The notes under the pieces were generated by a model that searched no databases, had not been told where the DNA came from, and saw only the letters and a program-made list of their open reading frames with translations. Positions 47,032 to 58,633 of a stretch of 64,000 nt of DNA are shown here, piece by piece. Position 1 is the first letter of the stretch. Each line of letters begins with the position of its first letter. Made by a program: the position numbers and the translations under genes. The DNA lies in contig NZ_JAHXYW010000001.1 of assembly GCF_019969725.1 (NCBI RefSeq), forward strand, positions 868,001 through 932,000, given 5' to 3'. Source of the DNA: Neobacillus bataviensis. Its GTDB lineage: Bacteria > Bacillota > Bacilli > Bacillales_B > DSM-18226.

Positions 47032-47300
47032 TTCTCCTTCTCTACTAGCTCAAGTAATTCATCATATATCGAATCATTTATTGTAACCTCTAAATGATTT
47101 GATAAGGTATTTTTCTTCTTGGCTAGTAAGATTGCTTCTTTGTCCTTAGAAAGGTATGCCCCCCTGCCGGATTTTTTTCCCGTCAGGTCGATGGAAACTT
47201 CCCCTTCTTTAGAGCGAACGATGCGAACGAGTTCTTTTTTCGGTTTCATTTCACCGGTTGCCACGCATTTGCGCATAGGAACTTTTTTCTTATTGTTCAC
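47028..47300 (-). CDS. rnpM: YlxR / RnpM, RNase P modulator
   Basis: 90 residues: [23 protein letters not shown] and G-R-G-A-Y-L-S-K-D near 50. In B. subtilis YlxR (RnpM) binds the RNase P RNA and lowers its activity. GTG at 47300 fits AGAGGTG seven bases away better than the ATG at 47306. Confidence 0.92.
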   Translation of the reverse strand: MNNKKKVPMRKCVATGEMKPKKELVRIVRSKEGEVSIDLTGKKSGRGAYLSKDKEAILLAKKKNTLSNHLEVTINDSIYDELLELVEKEN

Positions 47301-47317
47301 GATCATTCACCTCTACT

Positions 47318-48439
47318 TTATTCCAATTCTTCATCATAGTTGAAATCATCATCAACTTGATCGTCAAAAAGTCTTATTGTTTCTTCTCTTGGATAAATCC
47401 CAATTTCTCGAGCTTCGGTTTCAGATTTGATATCAATTTTCCAGCCAGTCAGCTTGGCTGCCAAACGGGCATTTTGTCCGCGTTTCCCAATTGCCAGTGA
47501 TAGCTGATAGTCAGGAACAACGACAGTGGTTGCTTTCTCATTTTCATTTACCATTACATCTAAAACTTTAGATGGGCTTAATGAATTGGCAACAAAGACC
47601 ACTGGATCATCAGACCATTTTACGATATCAATTTTTTCACCTTTTAATTCATTTACAACCGCTTGTACCCTGGTTCCCTTAGGACCAACACAAGATCCTA
47701 CTGGATCGACCTCATGGTTTTCGGAATGAACAGATATTTTTGAACGATCCCCAGCTTCTCTGGCAACCGATTTGATTTCAACAGTTCCGTCATAAATTTC
47801 AGGAACTTCAATTTCAAATAAGCGTTTGAGTAATCCTGGGTGGGTCCTAGATACAAAAATTTGTGGACCTTTTGTCGTTTTTTCTACCTTAGTAATAAAT
47901 ACTTTAATCCGATCATGCGGCTTATATCTTTCATTCGGCATTTGTTCATTTACCGGCAGCAAGGCTTCAATTTTTCCAAGGCTTACATAAATAAATTTGG
48001 AATCAAGACGTTGAACAATCCCCGTCATAATGTCTTCTTCACGGTCGATAAATTCTGAATAAATAATTCCGCGTTCAGCTTCCCTTACACGCTGAGTGAC
48101 CACTTGCTTTGCCGTTTGAGCAGCAATTCTGCCAAAATCCTTTGGTGTTACTTCCATTTCAACGACATCTTCAACCTGATAGTTCGGATTAATCCTTCTT
48201 GCATCTTCGATTGAAATTTCGAGTCGCGGGTCGAAAACCTCGTCAACCACTTCTTTTCTAGCAAACACACGCATAGAGCCTGTTTGTAAGTTTAGATCAA
48301 TTCTAACGTTCTGCGCTTGATTGAAATTTCGGCGATAAGCCGAAATCAATGCGGCTTCAATAGCTTCAATTAAAATATCTCTGGAAATACCTTTTTCTCT
48401 TTCCAGTATCGTAAGAGCATCTAATAATTCGCTGCTCAT
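47318..48439 (-). CDS. nusA: Transcription termination/antitermination factor NusA
   Basis: 373 residues, the short Gram-positive form. An N-terminal polymerase-binding domain (1-125), S1 (~135-200) and two KH domains (~205-345: [22 protein letters not shown]), without the C-terminal repeats of E. coli. Promotes pausing and intrinsic termination. Second gene of the operon after rimP. Confidence 0.98.
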   Translation of the reverse strand: MSSELLDALTILEREKGISRDILIEAIEAALISAYRRNFNQAQNVRIDLNLQTGSMRVFARKEVVDEVFDPRLEISIEDARRINPNYQVEDVVEMEVTPKDFGRIAAQTAKQVVTQRVREAERGIIYSEFIDREEDIMTGIVQRLDSKFIYVSLGKIEALLPVNEQMPNERYKPHDRIKVFITKVEKTTKGPQIFVSRTHPGLLKRLFEIEVPEIYDGTVEIKSVAREAGDRSKISVHSENHEVDPVGSCVGPKGTRVQAVVNELKGEKIDIVKWSDDPVVFVANSLSPSKVLDVMVNENEKATTVVVPDYQLSLAIGKRGQNARLAAKLTGWKIDIKSETEAREIGIYPREETIRLFDDQVDDDFNYDEELE

Positions 48440-48474
48440 CTGTTTGTATCCCCCTAATCCTCTTCAATTTATTG

Positions 48475-48945
48475 CTATGAAAAAATTACAGCCAGTCTGG
48501 CACTTGCCACTTTTTCATAGGGAATTTCAATAGTATTCTTTCTTGTTTTGATTTTCACTTCGATTTTTATGGTTTGACCATCAAATTCTAAAAGCTGACC
48601 TTCGAAGCTTTTTTCACCATCAATTGGCTCATAAGTTTTGATAAAGACATTTTTGCCAATCGCTTTTTCGAAATCCTTCGCTTTTTTTAATGGTCGTTCC
48701 GCCCCTGGAGACGACACTTCAAGAAAATAGTTATGTGGGATTGGGTCCACTTCATCAAGTTTTTCACCTAACTTTTCACTGACCACTCCGCAATCCTCTA
48801 TATCTACACCAGTCTCTTTATCGATATATACGCGAAGAAACCAACTTTTTCCTTCTTTGACATACTCGATTTCGACTAATTCTAAACCAAGTTCTTGAAA
48901 AATTGGTGCAGCAAGCTCTTCAACTACTTCCGTTACTTTGCTCAT
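48475..48945 (-). CDS. rimP: Ribosome maturation factor RimP
   Basis: 156 residues: [11 protein letters not shown] near 20-30, D-C-G-V-V-S-E-K-L near 50 and [12 protein letters not shown] near 76. Binds pre-30S and aids early 16S assembly. First gene of the nusA-infB operon, with GGGAGG ahead and a structured leader of ~150 bases. Confidence 0.96.
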   Translation of the reverse strand: MSKVTEVVEELAAPIFQELGLELVEIEYVKEGKSWFLRVYIDKETGVDIEDCGVVSEKLGEKLDEVDPIPHNYFLEVSSPGAERPLKKAKDFEKAIGKNVFIKTYEPIDGEKSFEGQLLEFDGQTIKIEVKIKTRKNTIEIPYEKVASARLAVIFS

Positions 48946-49042
48946 GCTATACCTCCCTTTCCAATTATTTCACCCATATTTTATGTAGTTCACGGAAAGT
49001 TTTATCAAGTTACTCTGTAAAAAACCTTTATAACAAAGACGA

Positions 49043-49066
49043 AAGAGTGGGAGGATTCCCACTCTT
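49043..49066 (-). promoter_or_regulatory. Leader hairpin of the rimP-nusA operon, candidate attenuator
   Basis: AAGAGTGGGA pairs with its complement (10 bases, four-base loop), followed on the minus strand by TCGTCTTTG, a broken U tract. It lies about 30 bases after the predicted start of transcription. Weak-U hairpins need NusA; the B. subtilis nusA operon is reported to be autoregulated by NusA-dependent attenuation. Confidence 0.55.
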
Positions 49067-49100
49067 GTACACGAGAGTATTTCTTAGTATTTCCAATAAA

Positions 49101-49129
49101 ACTATAACATAACCATGATTGATATGCAA
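49101..49129 (-). promoter_or_regulatory. Sigma-A promoter of the rimP-nusA-infB operon
   Basis: TTGCAT (49129-49124), 17-base spacer ending TGT, TATAGT (49106-49101) on the minus strand; an extended -10 promoter. Confidence 0.8.
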
Positions 49130-49136
49130 ACCAAAA

Positions 49137-49314
49137 CCAAAAGCGGAAGCGACTTCGGAACAAGCTAAGCTTGTTCCTGCGAAGCTTATTCTCTAAGAAG
49201 CTTTCCTTAGTGTACAGGGGCGGCAAGCATAGGACAAGCACTGACAGAAGGCGCTTTTTGCCTTCCGAAGTGATTGGCTTATGTCTCGAGCCCCTAGGCG
49301 CTGCAGCTAGACGT
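49137..49314. repeat. Dispersed intergenic dyad element, copy C (long form)
   Basis: About 178 bases between the polC stop and the rimP promoter. Left end AAAGCGGAAGCG, right end CCTAGGCGCTGCAGCTAGAC, in the same order as copies A and B. Inner dyads: ACTTCGGAA (49152-49160) with TTCCGAAGT (49263-49271), AACAAGC/GCTTGTT (49159-49175), GAAGGC/GCCTTC (49247-49265). Richer in G+C than its surroundings. Confidence 0.75.
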
Positions 49315-49323
49315 TAAAAAAAG

Positions 49324-52300
49324 TTAGAAAAGTGATAACTGGTTTTGTTCCGGTAGAGATTTTAAACAGCCTTGTTTATCTAAATACTCCAGTATGGTTT
49401 TTGATACCTTGCCGCGCTGCTGCAGGTCTTCTTTTGATAAAAACTCTCCATCTCCTCTTGCCTTCACAATATTAAAGGCCGCATTCGTTCCAAGTCCAGG
49501 AATCGAATTAAACGGTGGAATTAGTGTATTTCCTTCAATGATAAATTCTGATGCATCAGATTTGTATAAATCGTAATTTTGGAAGGAAAAGCCTCTTTCA
49601 GTCATCTCAAGTGCCAGTTCCATTACGGTCAATAAGTTTTTCTCCTTGTTAGAAGCCTCTAGACCCTTTGCATTGATTTCTTCGATTTTTGCCTTAATGG
49701 CTTCTGAACCGCGTGACATAGCCTCAATGTCAAAATCCTCCGCACGGACTGTAAAATAGGCAGCATAATAAAGGAGAGGAAGATGAACTTTAAAATAAGC
49801 AATTCTGACAGCCATTAATACATAGGCTGCAGCATGGGCTTTCGGGAACATGTATTTAATTTTCTTACAAGAGTCAATGTACCACTCCGGCACTTCATTC
49901 TTCCGCATTTCTGCTTCCATTTCTTCGCTTAAGCCTTTACCTTTACGAACTGATTCCATAATCTTAAAGGCAAAAGACGGCTCAAGGCCTTGGTAAATGA
50001 GATAGACCATGATATCGTCACGACAGCCGATTACTTCACTCAAATTACAGATCTTATTATGGATTAACTCCTGGGCATTTCCCAGCCATACATCCGTTCC
50101 ATGTGATAGACCTGAGATTTGGACCAATTCTGAAAACGTCGTTGGTTTCGTATCCTCAAGCATCTGACGAACAAAACGTGTACCGAATTCAGGGATACCA
50201 AGTGTTCCTGTTTTACACATGATTTGATCCTCGGTTACACCTAATGATTCCGTACCGCTAAAGATTTTCATGACTTCTGGGTCATCAGTGGGAATCGTTT
50301 TTGGATCCATTCCGCTTAAGTCCTGAAGCATCCTAATGACCGTAGGGTCGTCGTGACCAAGGATATCAAGCTTTAAAACATTATCATGGATGGAATGGAA
50401 ATCAAAATGGGTTGTTTTCCATTCAGAATTTCTATCATCGGCAGGAAATTGAATCGGTGTAAAATCATAAACATCCATATAATCCGGAATAACAATAATA
50501 CCGCCGGGGTGCTGACCCGTTGTTCTCTTTACTCCTGTACAGCCTGAAGCGAGGCGTTCCACTTCCGCACCGCGGATTTGCAGATTATTGTCTTGCTGAT
50601 AAGCTTTAACGTATCCAAATGCCGTTTTATCCGCAACCGTGCCAATTGTTCCGGCACGGTAAACATATTCTTCACCGAACAAGACTTTTGTATAGTTATG
50701 AGCACGCGGCTGATATTCTCCCGAGAAGTTCAAATCGATATCGGGAACCTTGTCCCCCTTAAATCCGAGGAAGGTTTCGAACGGGATATCGTGACCATCC
50801 TTACGGTATTTATCACCGCAATTTGGACAATTTTTATCAGGCAAATCAAAACCAGAACCTACAGATCCATCATTAAAGAATTCCGAGTGTTTGCAGGTTG
50901 GGCAGACATAATGCGGCGGCAATGGATTTACTTCGGTTATTTCGGTCATGGTTGCGACAAAAGAAGAACCGACGGATCCTCGAGAGCCTACAAGGTAGCC
51001 ATCATCTAAGGATTTTTTCACGAGTTTGTGTGAAATCAAATAAATAACTGCAAACCCATGGCCGATAATACTTTTTAATTCTTTTTCAAGTCTGGCTTCC
51101 ACGATTTCTGGAAGGGTATCCCCGTAAATTCTTCGTGCCATGGCGTAACTCATCTCACGCATTTCCTCATCGGCACCTTCAATTTTCGGGGTATATAAAT
51201 CGTCTTTAATAGGTTTTATAACTTCAATCATATCAGCAATTTTATTGGTGTTTGTCACGACAATCTCTTTTGCCTTCTCTTTGCCGAGGAACGAGAATGC
51301 TTCGAGCATTTCATTCGTTGTTCGGAAATGAACGTCCGGCAGTTCATGACGATTAAGAGGATTAGCTCCCCCCTGTGAATTAATTAATATTTTTCGATAA
51401 ATTTTATCATTTTCATTTAAATAATGGACATTCCCGGTTGCAACAACTGGAATCCCTAATTTATCACCGAGTGCGACAATTTTTGAAATAATATCTTCCA
51501 TTGCCTTTTCATCACGGACCAATTCCATTTCAATCAATGGGGCATTAACTTCCTTTGGCATAACTTCAAGATAGTCGTAGAATCCAGCAAATGCCTCTAC
51601 TTCTTCAGGAGACTTTTGCATCATCCCTTCAAACACTTCGCCTTTATTACAGCCAGAACCAACAATAATACCTTCTCGATATTTTTGAAGAACAGACCTT
51701 GGAATACGTGGAACTCTATAAAAATATTCAATGTGAGAAATTGAGATGAGTTTAAATAAGTTCTTTAAGCCAAGTTCGTTTTGTGCTAATAAAGTGCAAT
51801 GATAAGGACGAGCGCGCTGATAGGCATTTCCTTTCCCCATATTATCGTTAAATTCATCATGATACTCAATTCCTTTTTCAAGGGCATCCTTTAACATTTT
51901 TAATAACAAGTATCCAGTTGCTTCCGCGTCATAAATTGCACGGTGGTGCTGTGTTAATTCAATATCAAACTTCTTTGCTAACGTATTTAAACGATGGTTT
52001 TTTAATTCTGGATAAAGGAAACGACCAAGCTCGAGTGTATCAATAACTGGGTTTTTTGCTTTCTCCAAACCAATTTGTTTATAGCCTACATTCAAAAAAC
52101 CCATATCGAAAGAAGCATTATGGGCGACAAGGACCGAATCTCCAACCCAATCATGGAATTTCCGCAATACCTCTTCTACCTCAGGAGCATTTTGCACCAT
52201 ATCATCGGTAATTCCAGTTAAGTTGATTGTCGTTGCTGAAAGCCGGTGATGCGGATTAGCAAACGACTCAAACCGATCAACGATATCCCCATCCTTCACT

Positions 52301-53649
52301 TTAACGGCCGCAAGCTCGATAATGGTATCATAAACAGCAGAAAGTCCAGTTGTTTCAACGTCAAAGACAACAAACGTATCTTCAGCCAATAGTCGGTGGG
52401 CATCATTATAAGCGATTGGTACACCATCATCTACTAGGTTCGCTTCTACACCGTATAAAATTTTGATATCATTTTTCTTTCCGGCGCCAAATGCCTCTGG
52501 GAAGGATTGAGCAACGGCATGATCCGTAACAGCAATAGCCTTATGGCCCCATTTTTTTGCCTGGGCAATTAGCGTACTAACAGGTGTAACAGCGTCCATT
52601 TGGCTCATAGGTGTATGCAGGTGAAGCTCTACACGTTTTTCCCCTTCAGGAGCAGTATCTTTCCGCCCTTCAGGTTTAATTTCATTAATATCGTTACCAA
52701 TCATGACGAGGTCACGGACAAAGGTGTCATTTTGAATACTTCCGCGTACTCTTACCCACATTCCTTTTTTTACAAGCTGGAACAGCGCGGCATCCTCTTT
52801 GTCACGCGAGAACATTTTTACCATGATTGAGCTGGTATAGTCGGTAACTTTAAAGGTTAACAATGAACGACCGCTTCTCAATTCACGAATTTCAGCATTA
52901 AAAATGTAGCCTTCAACCGTGACTCTTCTTTCTTCATCCACGATTTCAATCATGCTGCGAAGGTCGCTGTCATCCTTGATTGTAAGTCCAATCGAAAGCG
53001 GTCCTTCCGGAACTTCTCCGCCCGCTTGTTCCTTTTCCGCTTCTTTCTTCTGCAATTCTACCATTGCCTGAAGTCCGCGTTCCTGGTCTTCTTTTTGCTT
53101 AGCTAGCAAGAATTGTTGATATTCTTCATTTTTATCTTCACTTTTTATTTCCGTCTCAATCGATAAATTCGGAAAACCATAGGTTTGAAAAATATCAGCG
53201 ATGATTCCACCGTATTTTCGTTTTAATGCTTGACCTTCTGTATCATTACGGACAGAAATAGTTATCTTATTTCCATTCACTTCTGGAATTTGTTCATTTA
53301 ATAGCTTTATTAACGGGGGAGCAATGCCATCTATTTGCTGAATGCCGTAACTCCAATAGTCTCGTATTAATTCTGCCGTTATGGTTTGGTCGATTACGCG
53401 AATTTCATGTGAGATGGTGGCAATATTTGCAAAGGTTCTTTCGAGTTGTGAAGCGAATAAAACATATACATTATATGGAAGGATTTTCTCGAATAAAAAT
53501 TGAAAATGCCACTTCCTTGCTTTTTTTTCAACTAATAATCGTTCAATTTGGGCATTGTTGAAATGCACTACTACAGCATCCTCGATCAATTTCAGCTGCT
53601 GGAGCAAGAGTTGGAATCGCTCTTTTTTGCCTAAGGCATGTTCGCTCAT
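49324..53649 (-). CDS. polC: DNA polymerase III PolC (alpha subunit with proofreading)
   Basis: 1441 residues (B. subtilis 1437). Order: N-terminal domain, OB fold near 235-330, PHP domain beginning [10 protein letters not shown] near 345, with a DnaQ-type exonuclease inserted near 430 ([10 protein letters not shown]), then the polymerase palm and fingers and helix-hairpin-helix region. The C-x-x-C pairs near 940-970 form the zinc site of PolC. Replicative polymerase of low-GC Gram-positives. ATG at 53649 follows GAGAGGG; the frame to 53664 lies in that site. Confidence 0.98.
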   Translation of the reverse strand: MSEHALGKKERFQLLLQQLKLIEDAVVVHFNNAQIERLLVEKKARKWHFQFLFEKILPYNVYVLFASQLERTFANIATISHEIRVIDQTITAELIRDYWSYGIQQIDGIAPPLIKLLNEQIPEVNGNKITISVRNDTEGQALKRKYGGIIADIFQTYGFPNLSIETEIKSEDKNEEYQQFLLAKQKEDQERGLQAMVELQKKEAEKEQAGGEVPEGPLSIGLTIKDDSDLRSMIEIVDEERRVTVEGYIFNAEIRELRSGRSLLTFKVTDYTSSIMVKMFSRDKEDAALFQLVKKGMWVRVRGSIQNDTFVRDLVMIGNDINEIKPEGRKDTAPEGEKRVELHLHTPMSQMDAVTPVSTLIAQAKKWGHKAIAVTDHAVAQSFPEAFGAGKKNDIKILYGVEANLVDDGVPIAYNDAHRLLAEDTFVVFDVETTGLSAVYDTIIELAAVKVKDGDIVDRFESFANPHHRLSATTINLTGITDDMVQNAPEVEEVLRKFHDWVGDSVLVAHNASFDMGFLNVGYKQIGLEKAKNPVIDTLELGRFLYPELKNHRLNTLAKKFDIELTQHHRAIYDAEATGYLLLKMLKDALEKGIEYHDEFNDNMGKGNAYQRARPYHCTLLAQNELGLKNLFKLISISHIEYFYRVPRIPRSVLQKYREGIIVGSGCNKGEVFEGMMQKSPEEVEAFAGFYDYLEVMPKEVNAPLIEMELVRDEKAMEDIISKIVALGDKLGIPVVATGNVHYLNENDKIYRKILINSQGGANPLNRHELPDVHFRTTNEMLEAFSFLGKEKAKEIVVTNTNKIADMIEVIKPIKDDLYTPKIEGADEEMREMSYAMARRIYGDTLPEIVEARLEKELKSIIGHGFAVIYLISHKLVKKSLDDGYLVGSRGSVGSSFVATMTEITEVNPLPPHYVCPTCKHSEFFNDGSVGSGFDLPDKNCPNCGDKYRKDGHDIPFETFLGFKGDKVPDIDLNFSGEYQPRAHNYTKVLFGEEYVYRAGTIGTVADKTAFGYVKAYQQDNNLQIRGAEVERLASGCTGVKRTTGQHPGGIIVIPDYMDVYDFTPIQFPADDRNSEWKTTHFDFHSIHDNVLKLDILGHDDPTVIRMLQDLSGMDPKTIPTDDPEVMKIFSGTESLGVTEDQIMCKTGTLGIPEFGTRFVRQMLEDTKPTTFSELVQISGLSHGTDVWLGNAQELIHNKICNLSEVIGCRDDIMVYLIYQGLEPSFAFKIMESVRKGKGLSEEMEAEMRKNEVPEWYIDSCKKIKYMFPKAHAAAYVLMAVRIAYFKVHLPLLYYAAYFTVRAEDFDIEAMSRGSEAIKAKIEEINAKGLEASNKEKNLLTVMELALEMTERGFSFQNYDLYKSDASEFIIEGNTLIPPFNSIPGLGTNAAFNIVKARGDGEFLSKEDLQQRGKVSKTILEYLDKQGCLKSLPEQNQLSLF

Positions 53650-53774
53650 CGTACCCTCTCCCATCTATTAAAAATCATTTTATCTCTTTGTCAAAAAATA
53701 ATTATATCACATCACGGAAAACTATTCGGCTTTATTCGACAGAAAACTTCATCCATTTTGTATCTACTTTTACC

Positions 53775-53802
53775 AAAAAAATTAGGACCGTAATTACGGT
53801 CC
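53775..53802 (-). terminator. rseP terminator
   Basis: Perfect 18-base palindrome GGACCGTAA/TTACGGTCC (53785-53802) followed by TAATTTTTTT on the minus strand. It ends the cdsA-dxr-rseP unit directly before polC. Confidence 0.93.
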
Positions 53803-53808
53803 CATTGA

Positions 53809-55071
53809 TTATTTTAAGAAAAATCTTTGAATGTCATTCCAAGTCACGACGAGCATGAGTAACATGAGGAGGGCAAATCCAATAAAGTGGACCATGCCTT
53901 CTTTTTGTCTGTCGATCGGCTTCCCTCTGACCGCTTCAACAGCAAAAAACATTAATCTTCCGCCGTCGAGGGCTGGAATAGGCAATAAATTCATGATTCC
54001 TAGGTTTATGCTTAAAATCCCTGCCCATTTCATTAAATAATAAATCCCCGATTTAGCAACTTCATCAGTAGACTTATAAATTCCTACAGGACCTGAAAGA
54101 GCATCAATGGAAAACTGCCCTGTAACTAATTTTCCAACCATCACAAAAATTTGCTTTGTCCAGAAATACGTTTCCTTTGCACCGGCAGTAACTGCTTTTA
54201 CTGGAGATTTTTCAAAGGGACTGTAAACACCAATTAGCCCCATTTTTTTCCCTTCAACCGTTTTTTCAAGAGGAGTTACTTGAATTTCTTTCTCTTTTCC
54301 GTCACGGATAATTGAAAAATCCAATTGCTCATTAGGGTTTTTTCTAATGATTTCAACAACATCAGACCAGCTTGAAATTTCAGAGCCGTTGATACTTTGA
54401 ACAATATCTCCTTTTTGTAGGCCGGCTGCTTTAGCGGCGCCATCAGGTGTGATTTCCCCTAATTTCGGTTCATTAGTCGGTACACCCTGTAATAATGCGA
54501 TAAGGGAAAAAACAATAAATGCTAGAACAAAATTCATCATAGGTCCTGCAAAAATCGCCATAAATCGCTGCCCTAACGTTTTCGAACCAAATTGACGGTC
54601 AATAGGGGCAATTTGCGATTCCACGCCGTTTTCCACGATTACAGCCTGTGGATGAATCGTAAAGGTTCGCATGTTTTCATCATCATCTTCTGGAAAACCT
54701 TTAATAATTAGTTCTTTTTCAATATCCGCATATTCTACTTCAACAATCCGGCAATTTGGATATTTTTCTTTATTATTCAAAATTATTTTGCTTACTTTAT
54801 CTGCTTTATCAAATAATAGTCCAATCCGGTAGCCTGGCTTAATTTCAACCATCTCTGGATCTTCGCCTGCCATCCTGACAAAACCGCCGATGGGTAGTAA
54901 ACGAATGGTGTAAGTAGTTTCACCTTTTTTATGAGTAAATACTTTTGGGCCCATACCGATCGCAAATTCACGGCAGAGGACACCTGCTCTTTTAGCAAAA
55001 ATAAAATGACCTAATTCATGAAAGAAGACGAGTGCGCCAAAAATCACAATAAAGGCAATAACAGTACTCAA
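53809..55071 (-). CDS. rseP: Site-2 protease RseP/RasP
   Basis: 420 residues. Zinc motif H-E-L-G-H at residues 18-22 inside the first membrane segment, a PDZ domain near 195-270 (A-A-G-L-Q-K-G-D-I-V-Q-S-I-N-G), N-L-L-P-I-P-A-L-D-G-G-R-L near 355 and a last membrane segment near 395. Cleaves anti-sigma factor RsiW and others in the membrane. A TTG start at 55071 has AGGTGG eight bases before it and fits the B. subtilis N-terminus. Confidence 0.95.
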   Translation of the reverse strand: MSTVIAFIVIFGALVFFHELGHFIFAKRAGVLCREFAIGMGPKVFTHKKGETTYTIRLLPIGGFVRMAGEDPEMVEIKPGYRIGLLFDKADKVSKIILNNKEKYPNCRIVEVEYADIEKELIIKGFPEDDDENMRTFTIHPQAVIVENGVESQIAPIDRQFGSKTLGQRFMAIFAGPMMNFVLAFIVFSLIALLQGVPTNEPKLGEITPDGAAKAAGLQKGDIVQSINGSEISSWSDVVEIIRKNPNEQLDFSIIRDGKEKEIQVTPLEKTVEGKKMGLIGVYSPFEKSPVKAVTAGAKETYFWTKQIFVMVGKLVTGQFSIDALSGPVGIYKSTDEVAKSGIYYLMKWAGILSINLGIMNLLPIPALDGGRLMFFAVEAVRGKPIDRQKEGMVHFIGFALLMLLMLVVTWNDIQRFFLK

Positions 55072-55088
55072 TAATAAAACCACCTTTT

Positions 55089-56231
55089 TTATAGAAGTGA
55101 ACGTACATATTCTCTCGTTTCTTTATCTACCTGATGAATCGTTGTTAAGCTTGGATGTTGAATCGTTTGATGAGCGCTTAGTGCTTTCTCGATCAAATCT
55201 TCAATTTGTAAGAAACGAATTTTACCTTCCAAAAATGCAGCCACAGCTACCTCGTTCGCAGCATTTAAAACGGTCGGCATCGTTCCGCCTTCTTCGCCTG
55301 CTAAGTAGGCAAAATGCAAGCATCGGAACCGTTTAACATCCATTTCCTGAAAATGTAGTTTTCCTATCTGAGCCAAATTCAACCGATTTGAAGACGGAAG
55401 CGGCAGCCTGTCTGGGTAAGTGAGCGCATATTGAATGGGCACTCTCATATCCGGTGTTCCTAATTGGGCGATTATACTGCTATCATGAAATTCGACCATG
55501 GAATGGATAATACTCTCTTTATGCAGCAGCACATCAATCTTTTCATAGGGCATTTGAAACAGCCAGTGGGCTTCAATGACTTCTAATCCTTTATTCATCA
55601 TCGTAGCCGAGTCAATCGTAATCTTAGCCCCCATGGACCAGTTTGGATGATTTAATGCTTCCTTAACGGTAACATTTTCTAATTCCTCTCTTGTTCGGTC
55701 GCGAAAGCTGCCACCGGAGGCAGTTAGAATTAATCTTTCAATATTCTTCTCCCTCTCACCTTGTAAGGCTTGGAAAATAGCTGAATGCTCACTGTCCACA
55801 GGAAGAAGCTGGACATTATTTCGTTTTGCGGCCTCAATTACTAAATGCCCAGCCGTAACAAGTGTTTCCTTATTGGCAATCGCAATGATTTTGCCGCATT
55901 CAATCGCCTGTAAAGTAGGATTTAAACCAACACTTCCTAATACGGCATTAACGAGAATGTCTGCCTTCTCGTAAGTTGCAACCTCTATTAGCCCTTCCTC
56001 ACCATAGGTGAATTTCACGGCCGGAAATTCTGCTTTTAATGTATTAAAATCAATATGTTCTTGTACAGAAACCAGCTTTGGCTGAAATTCAACAATGATT
56101 TTCCTAGCGAAATCAATATTTTTTCCAACAGAGAAGGCTGCTAATTTAAATTCAGTTGGGTGCTCACGAATGATATCTATGGTTTGAGTGCCAATTGAGC
56201 CTGAGGCACCCATTAAACTTATGGTTTTCAA
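55089..56231 (-). CDS. dxr: 1-deoxy-D-xylulose 5-phosphate reductoisomerase
   Basis: 380 residues from a TTG at 56231, which has AAGGAAGTG upstream. The longer frame to 56324 would run into cdsA and adds a non-homologous segment. NADPH motif [12 protein letters not shown] near 6-17, [12 protein letters not shown] near 144 and the [24 protein letters not shown] block. Second step of the MEP isoprenoid pathway, feeding UppS two genes upstream. Confidence 0.96.
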   Translation of the reverse strand: MKTISLMGASGSIGTQTIDIIREHPTEFKLAAFSVGKNIDFARKIIVEFQPKLVSVQEHIDFNTLKAEFPAVKFTYGEEGLIEVATYEKADILVNAVLGSVGLNPTLQAIECGKIIAIANKETLVTAGHLVIEAAKRNNVQLLPVDSEHSAIFQALQGEREKNIERLILTASGGSFRDRTREELENVTVKEALNHPNWSMGAKITIDSATMMNKGLEVIEAHWLFQMPYEKIDVLLHKESIIHSMVEFHDSSIIAQLGTPDMRVPIQYALTYPDRLPLPSSNRLNLAQIGKLHFQEMDVKRFRCLHFAYLAGEEGGTMPTVLNAANEVAVAAFLEGKIRFLQIEDLIEKALSAHQTIQHPSLTTIHQVDKETREYVRSLL

Positions 56232-56250
56232 AAATGAATCACTTCCTTGC

Positions 56251-57045
56251 TTAATACCAAAGGTGGAATAGATGTAACAACGGCCAAACAAATAACAGAC
56301 TGTCAAAGCGGTCAAGAATGCCACCGTGGCCAGGCAGGATATTCCCCGAATCTTTCACATTAAAATGGCGTTTAAAGGCCGATTGAACAAGGTCGCCTAT
56401 TTGTCCAAAAACAGAAAGAACAACTGTTATTCCCATCAATGGAAGCAAGCCGACATTGATATCTGAAAGGAATTTAAACAGGATAGCGACAATAACAGCA
56501 CAAACGACACCACCTATTGATCCCTCAACAGTCTTATTTGGACTAATTTCCGGCCAAAGTTTGTTCTTCCCAAGTGCTTTTCCGATAAAATAGGCACCAG
56601 AGTCCGTTGCCCAGATAATAAATAAAGAATAAAAAATGAATACAAGTCCGCCTTCATCGCGGGTTTCAAAAAAGAAATAGAAGCCGATGCCCACATAAAT
56701 GGCAGAAAGTAGAGAAAAAGCGGCATCTTCAAATGTATATCGATTTTTTGTAATCACAGTATACGTTAGTAACAACATGATAAACACAATACAAAGCTCT
56801 GTTTTGGAATAATAAAAGCTATCGATAATGTGATTATATTTCTCAGGGAAAAGAATGACCCAGAGAAACAAAAGAGATAGTAATCCATGAACGGAAAAAA
56901 TGTTAAGATTTTTCATTTTTAACAATTCATATAATCCAATTGTCGCTAAAAAATAAGATAATATTACAACTGGAAGCCCGCCATAAAAGACGATTGGCAG
57001 AAAAAGGGCTGCAGCTATAACTCCTGTAATAATTCTTTGCTTCAT
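56251..57045 (-). CDS. cdsA: Phosphatidate cytidylyltransferase
   Basis: 264 residues, about eight membrane segments, with the C-terminal CDS signature S-x-x-K-R-x-F-x-x-K-D-S-G-x-x-L-P-G-H-G-G-x-x-D-R-x-D-S near 208-235. Makes CDP-diacylglycerol, the substrate of PgsA. The start follows AAAGGTG; it lies in the uppS-cdsA-dxr-rseP run. Confidence 0.96.
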   Translation of the reverse strand: MKQRIITGVIAAALFLPIVFYGGLPVVILSYFLATIGLYELLKMKNLNIFSVHGLLSLLFLWVILFPEKYNHIIDSFYYSKTELCIVFIMLLLTYTVITKNRYTFEDAAFSLLSAIYVGIGFYFFFETRDEGGLVFIFYSLFIIWATDSGAYFIGKALGKNKLWPEISPNKTVEGSIGGVVCAVIVAILFKFLSDINVGLLPLMGITVVLSVFGQIGDLVQSAFKRHFNVKDSGNILPGHGGILDRFDSLLFVWPLLHLFHLWY

Positions 57046-57078
57046 TTAATAGTTCAACACCTTTATGATCTTTGAGGT

Positions 57079-57858
57079 CTACAATATTCCACCAAAACGG
57101 CGCTGGCGTTTTTGGAATACTTCAATGGCTTCTAATAAATGTTCTTCACTAAAATCAGGCCATAATACATCCGTAAACCAAAACTCAGAGTATGCCAATT
57201 GCCAAAGCATAAAATTGCTCAAGCGGATTTCACCACTGGTTCGAATTAAAAGATCCGGGTCGGCGAATTCTGATGTCATTAAATAGGAAGAAAATACTTG
57301 TTCGTCCAGCTCGTTCTCCTTTAATATACCACTTTTGCTATCATTTAAGACCTGTTTTACTGCATCGATAATTTCAGCTCTGCTTCCATAATTTAAGGCA
57401 AAGTTTAAAACTAGTCCATTATTATGTTTTGTTTCTTCAATAGCTTTTTCAATCGCATGAAGTGTATGTACTGGAAGCTGATCTTTATATCCCATCATTT
57501 TTACTTGAACATTATTTTCAACTAATTCAGGAAGAAAGGTGCCCAAAAATTCTTCAGGTAATTTCATGATATATTCCACTTCGTTTTTTGGACGTTTCCA
57601 ATTTTCTGTTGAAAATGCGTATAATGTCAACGTTTTAACCCCTAGATCATTTGCCAGCATTGTTGTTTTTCGGACAACCTTCATGCCTTCATGATGACCG
57701 GCAATTCGTGGCAGGGCTCTTTTTTTAGCCCAGCGACCATTACCATCCATAATAATCGCTACATGTTCAGGTACAGGTAATTTTTTTATTGCTTCTATTT
57801 TATCTCGGAGTGTGGAAGAGTTATTTTGGTTCTTCCAAAGCCTAATTTTATTAAACAT
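57079..57858 (-). CDS. uppS: Isoprenyl transferase (undecaprenyl diphosphate synthase)
   Basis: 259 residues. H-V-A-I-I-M-D-G-N-G-R-W-A near 32-44 with the catalytic Asp, F-S-T-E-N-W-K-R-P near 83 and R-T-S-G-E-I-R-L-S-N-F-M-L-W-Q near 203. Builds the C55 carrier lipid for cell-wall synthesis. The start follows GGAGGA-type bases; first gene of its unit. Confidence 0.97.
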   Translation of the reverse strand: MFNKIRLWKNQNNSSTLRDKIEAIKKLPVPEHVAIIMDGNGRWAKKRALPRIAGHHEGMKVVRKTTMLANDLGVKTLTLYAFSTENWKRPKNEVEYIMKLPEEFLGTFLPELVENNVQVKMMGYKDQLPVHTLHAIEKAIEETKHNNGLVLNFALNYGSRAEIIDAVKQVLNDSKSGILKENELDEQVFSSYLMTSEFADPDLLIRTSGEIRLSNFMLWQLAYSEFWFTDVLWPDFSEEHLLEAIEVFQKRQRRFGGIL

Positions 57859-58034
57859 AACATTGCTCCTCCAATTAATTAATCAGTTCCTCCGATATAA
57901 AGTGAAACTTCATATGTATGTATGCTTTAAGGTAGTCTGCTATTATCATACCAAAAAAGCAGGAATATATCTCTATTAAATACCTTATGTAAAATAAAAG
58001 GAATTAAGAATAATGTTATCCCTAATAAATAGTG

Positions 58035-58060
58035 AAAAAAACCCCCTTTACAGAGGGTTC
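58035..58060 (-). terminator. pyrH-frr terminator
   Basis: Stem GAACCCTC with GGGGGTT and a TTTTTTTC tail on the minus strand. Confidence 0.85.
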
Positions 58061-58075
58061 AATATATGTTTTATC

Positions 58076-58633
58076 TTACACTTCCATAATTTCTTTTTCT
58101 TTGTCTTTTGTGATTTGATCAATTTTATTGATATGTTCATCGGTTAACTTTTGAATATCATCAGAATATCCACGGAGGGCATCTTCTGTAATTTCCCCGT
58201 TTTTCTCAAGCTTCTTCAAATCGTCATTTGCATCCCGGCGAATGTTTCGAATGGCAATTTTAGCTTCTTCAGATGCCTTTTTTACCACTTTGACAAGCTC
58301 CTTACGGCGCTCTTCTGTTAATTGCGGGATGGCAATACGAATAATCGATCCGTCATTGCTTGGATTTAAGCCTAAATCTGATTTAAGAATGGCTTTTTCT
58401 ATCTCACCAAGAATGGATTTGTCGTAAGGCTGAATCACAAGTAATCTTGCTTCTGGTGTTGTGATCCCTGCCAACTGATTCACAGGGGTTGGTGCACCAT
58501 AATAGTCAACAGTTATTCTGTCTAATAGAGATGCACTTGCTCTTCCTGCACGGATGCTGGCAAGCTCACGAGTATAGGATTGAATACCTTTTGTCATTCT
58601 TTCTTTCGTCTGGCTGATGACTTGTTTTGGCAT
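58076..58633 (-). CDS. frr: Ribosome recycling factor
   Basis: 185 residues, normal length. [11 protein letters not shown] near 24-34, [11 protein letters not shown] and [10 protein letters not shown] near 133. Splits post-termination ribosomes with EF-G. Its ATG shares a base with the pyrH stop (TAATG). Confidence 0.98.
   Translation of the reverse strand: MPKQVISQTKERMTKGIQSYTRELASIRAGRASASLLDRITVDYYGAPTPVNQLAGITTPEARLLVIQPYDKSILGEIEKAILKSDLGLNPSNDGSIIRIAIPQLTEERRKELVKVVKKASEEAKIAIRNIRRDANDDLKKLEKNGEITEDALRGYSDDIQKLTDEHINKIDQITKDKEKEIMEV

Larger units (their letters stand above)
48946..49323. other. Region between polC and rimP
   Basis: In transcription order: dispersed element copy C, the rimP promoter, then a leader with a strong hairpin. 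No coding frame. A 78-codon frame at 49005-49241 only reflects the element. Confidence 0.7.

Noticed and set aside
49005..49241. 78-codon minus-strand frame between polC and rimP
   Set aside because: It spans the rimP promoter and the dispersed element, has no ribosome site, and its residues (C, L, W, F, R-rich) look non-coding.
53650..53808. Remnant of proS or a T-box leader before polC
   Set aside because: Only a terminator, A/T-rich spacer and the polC ribosome site are present; no T-box bases and no coding similarity.
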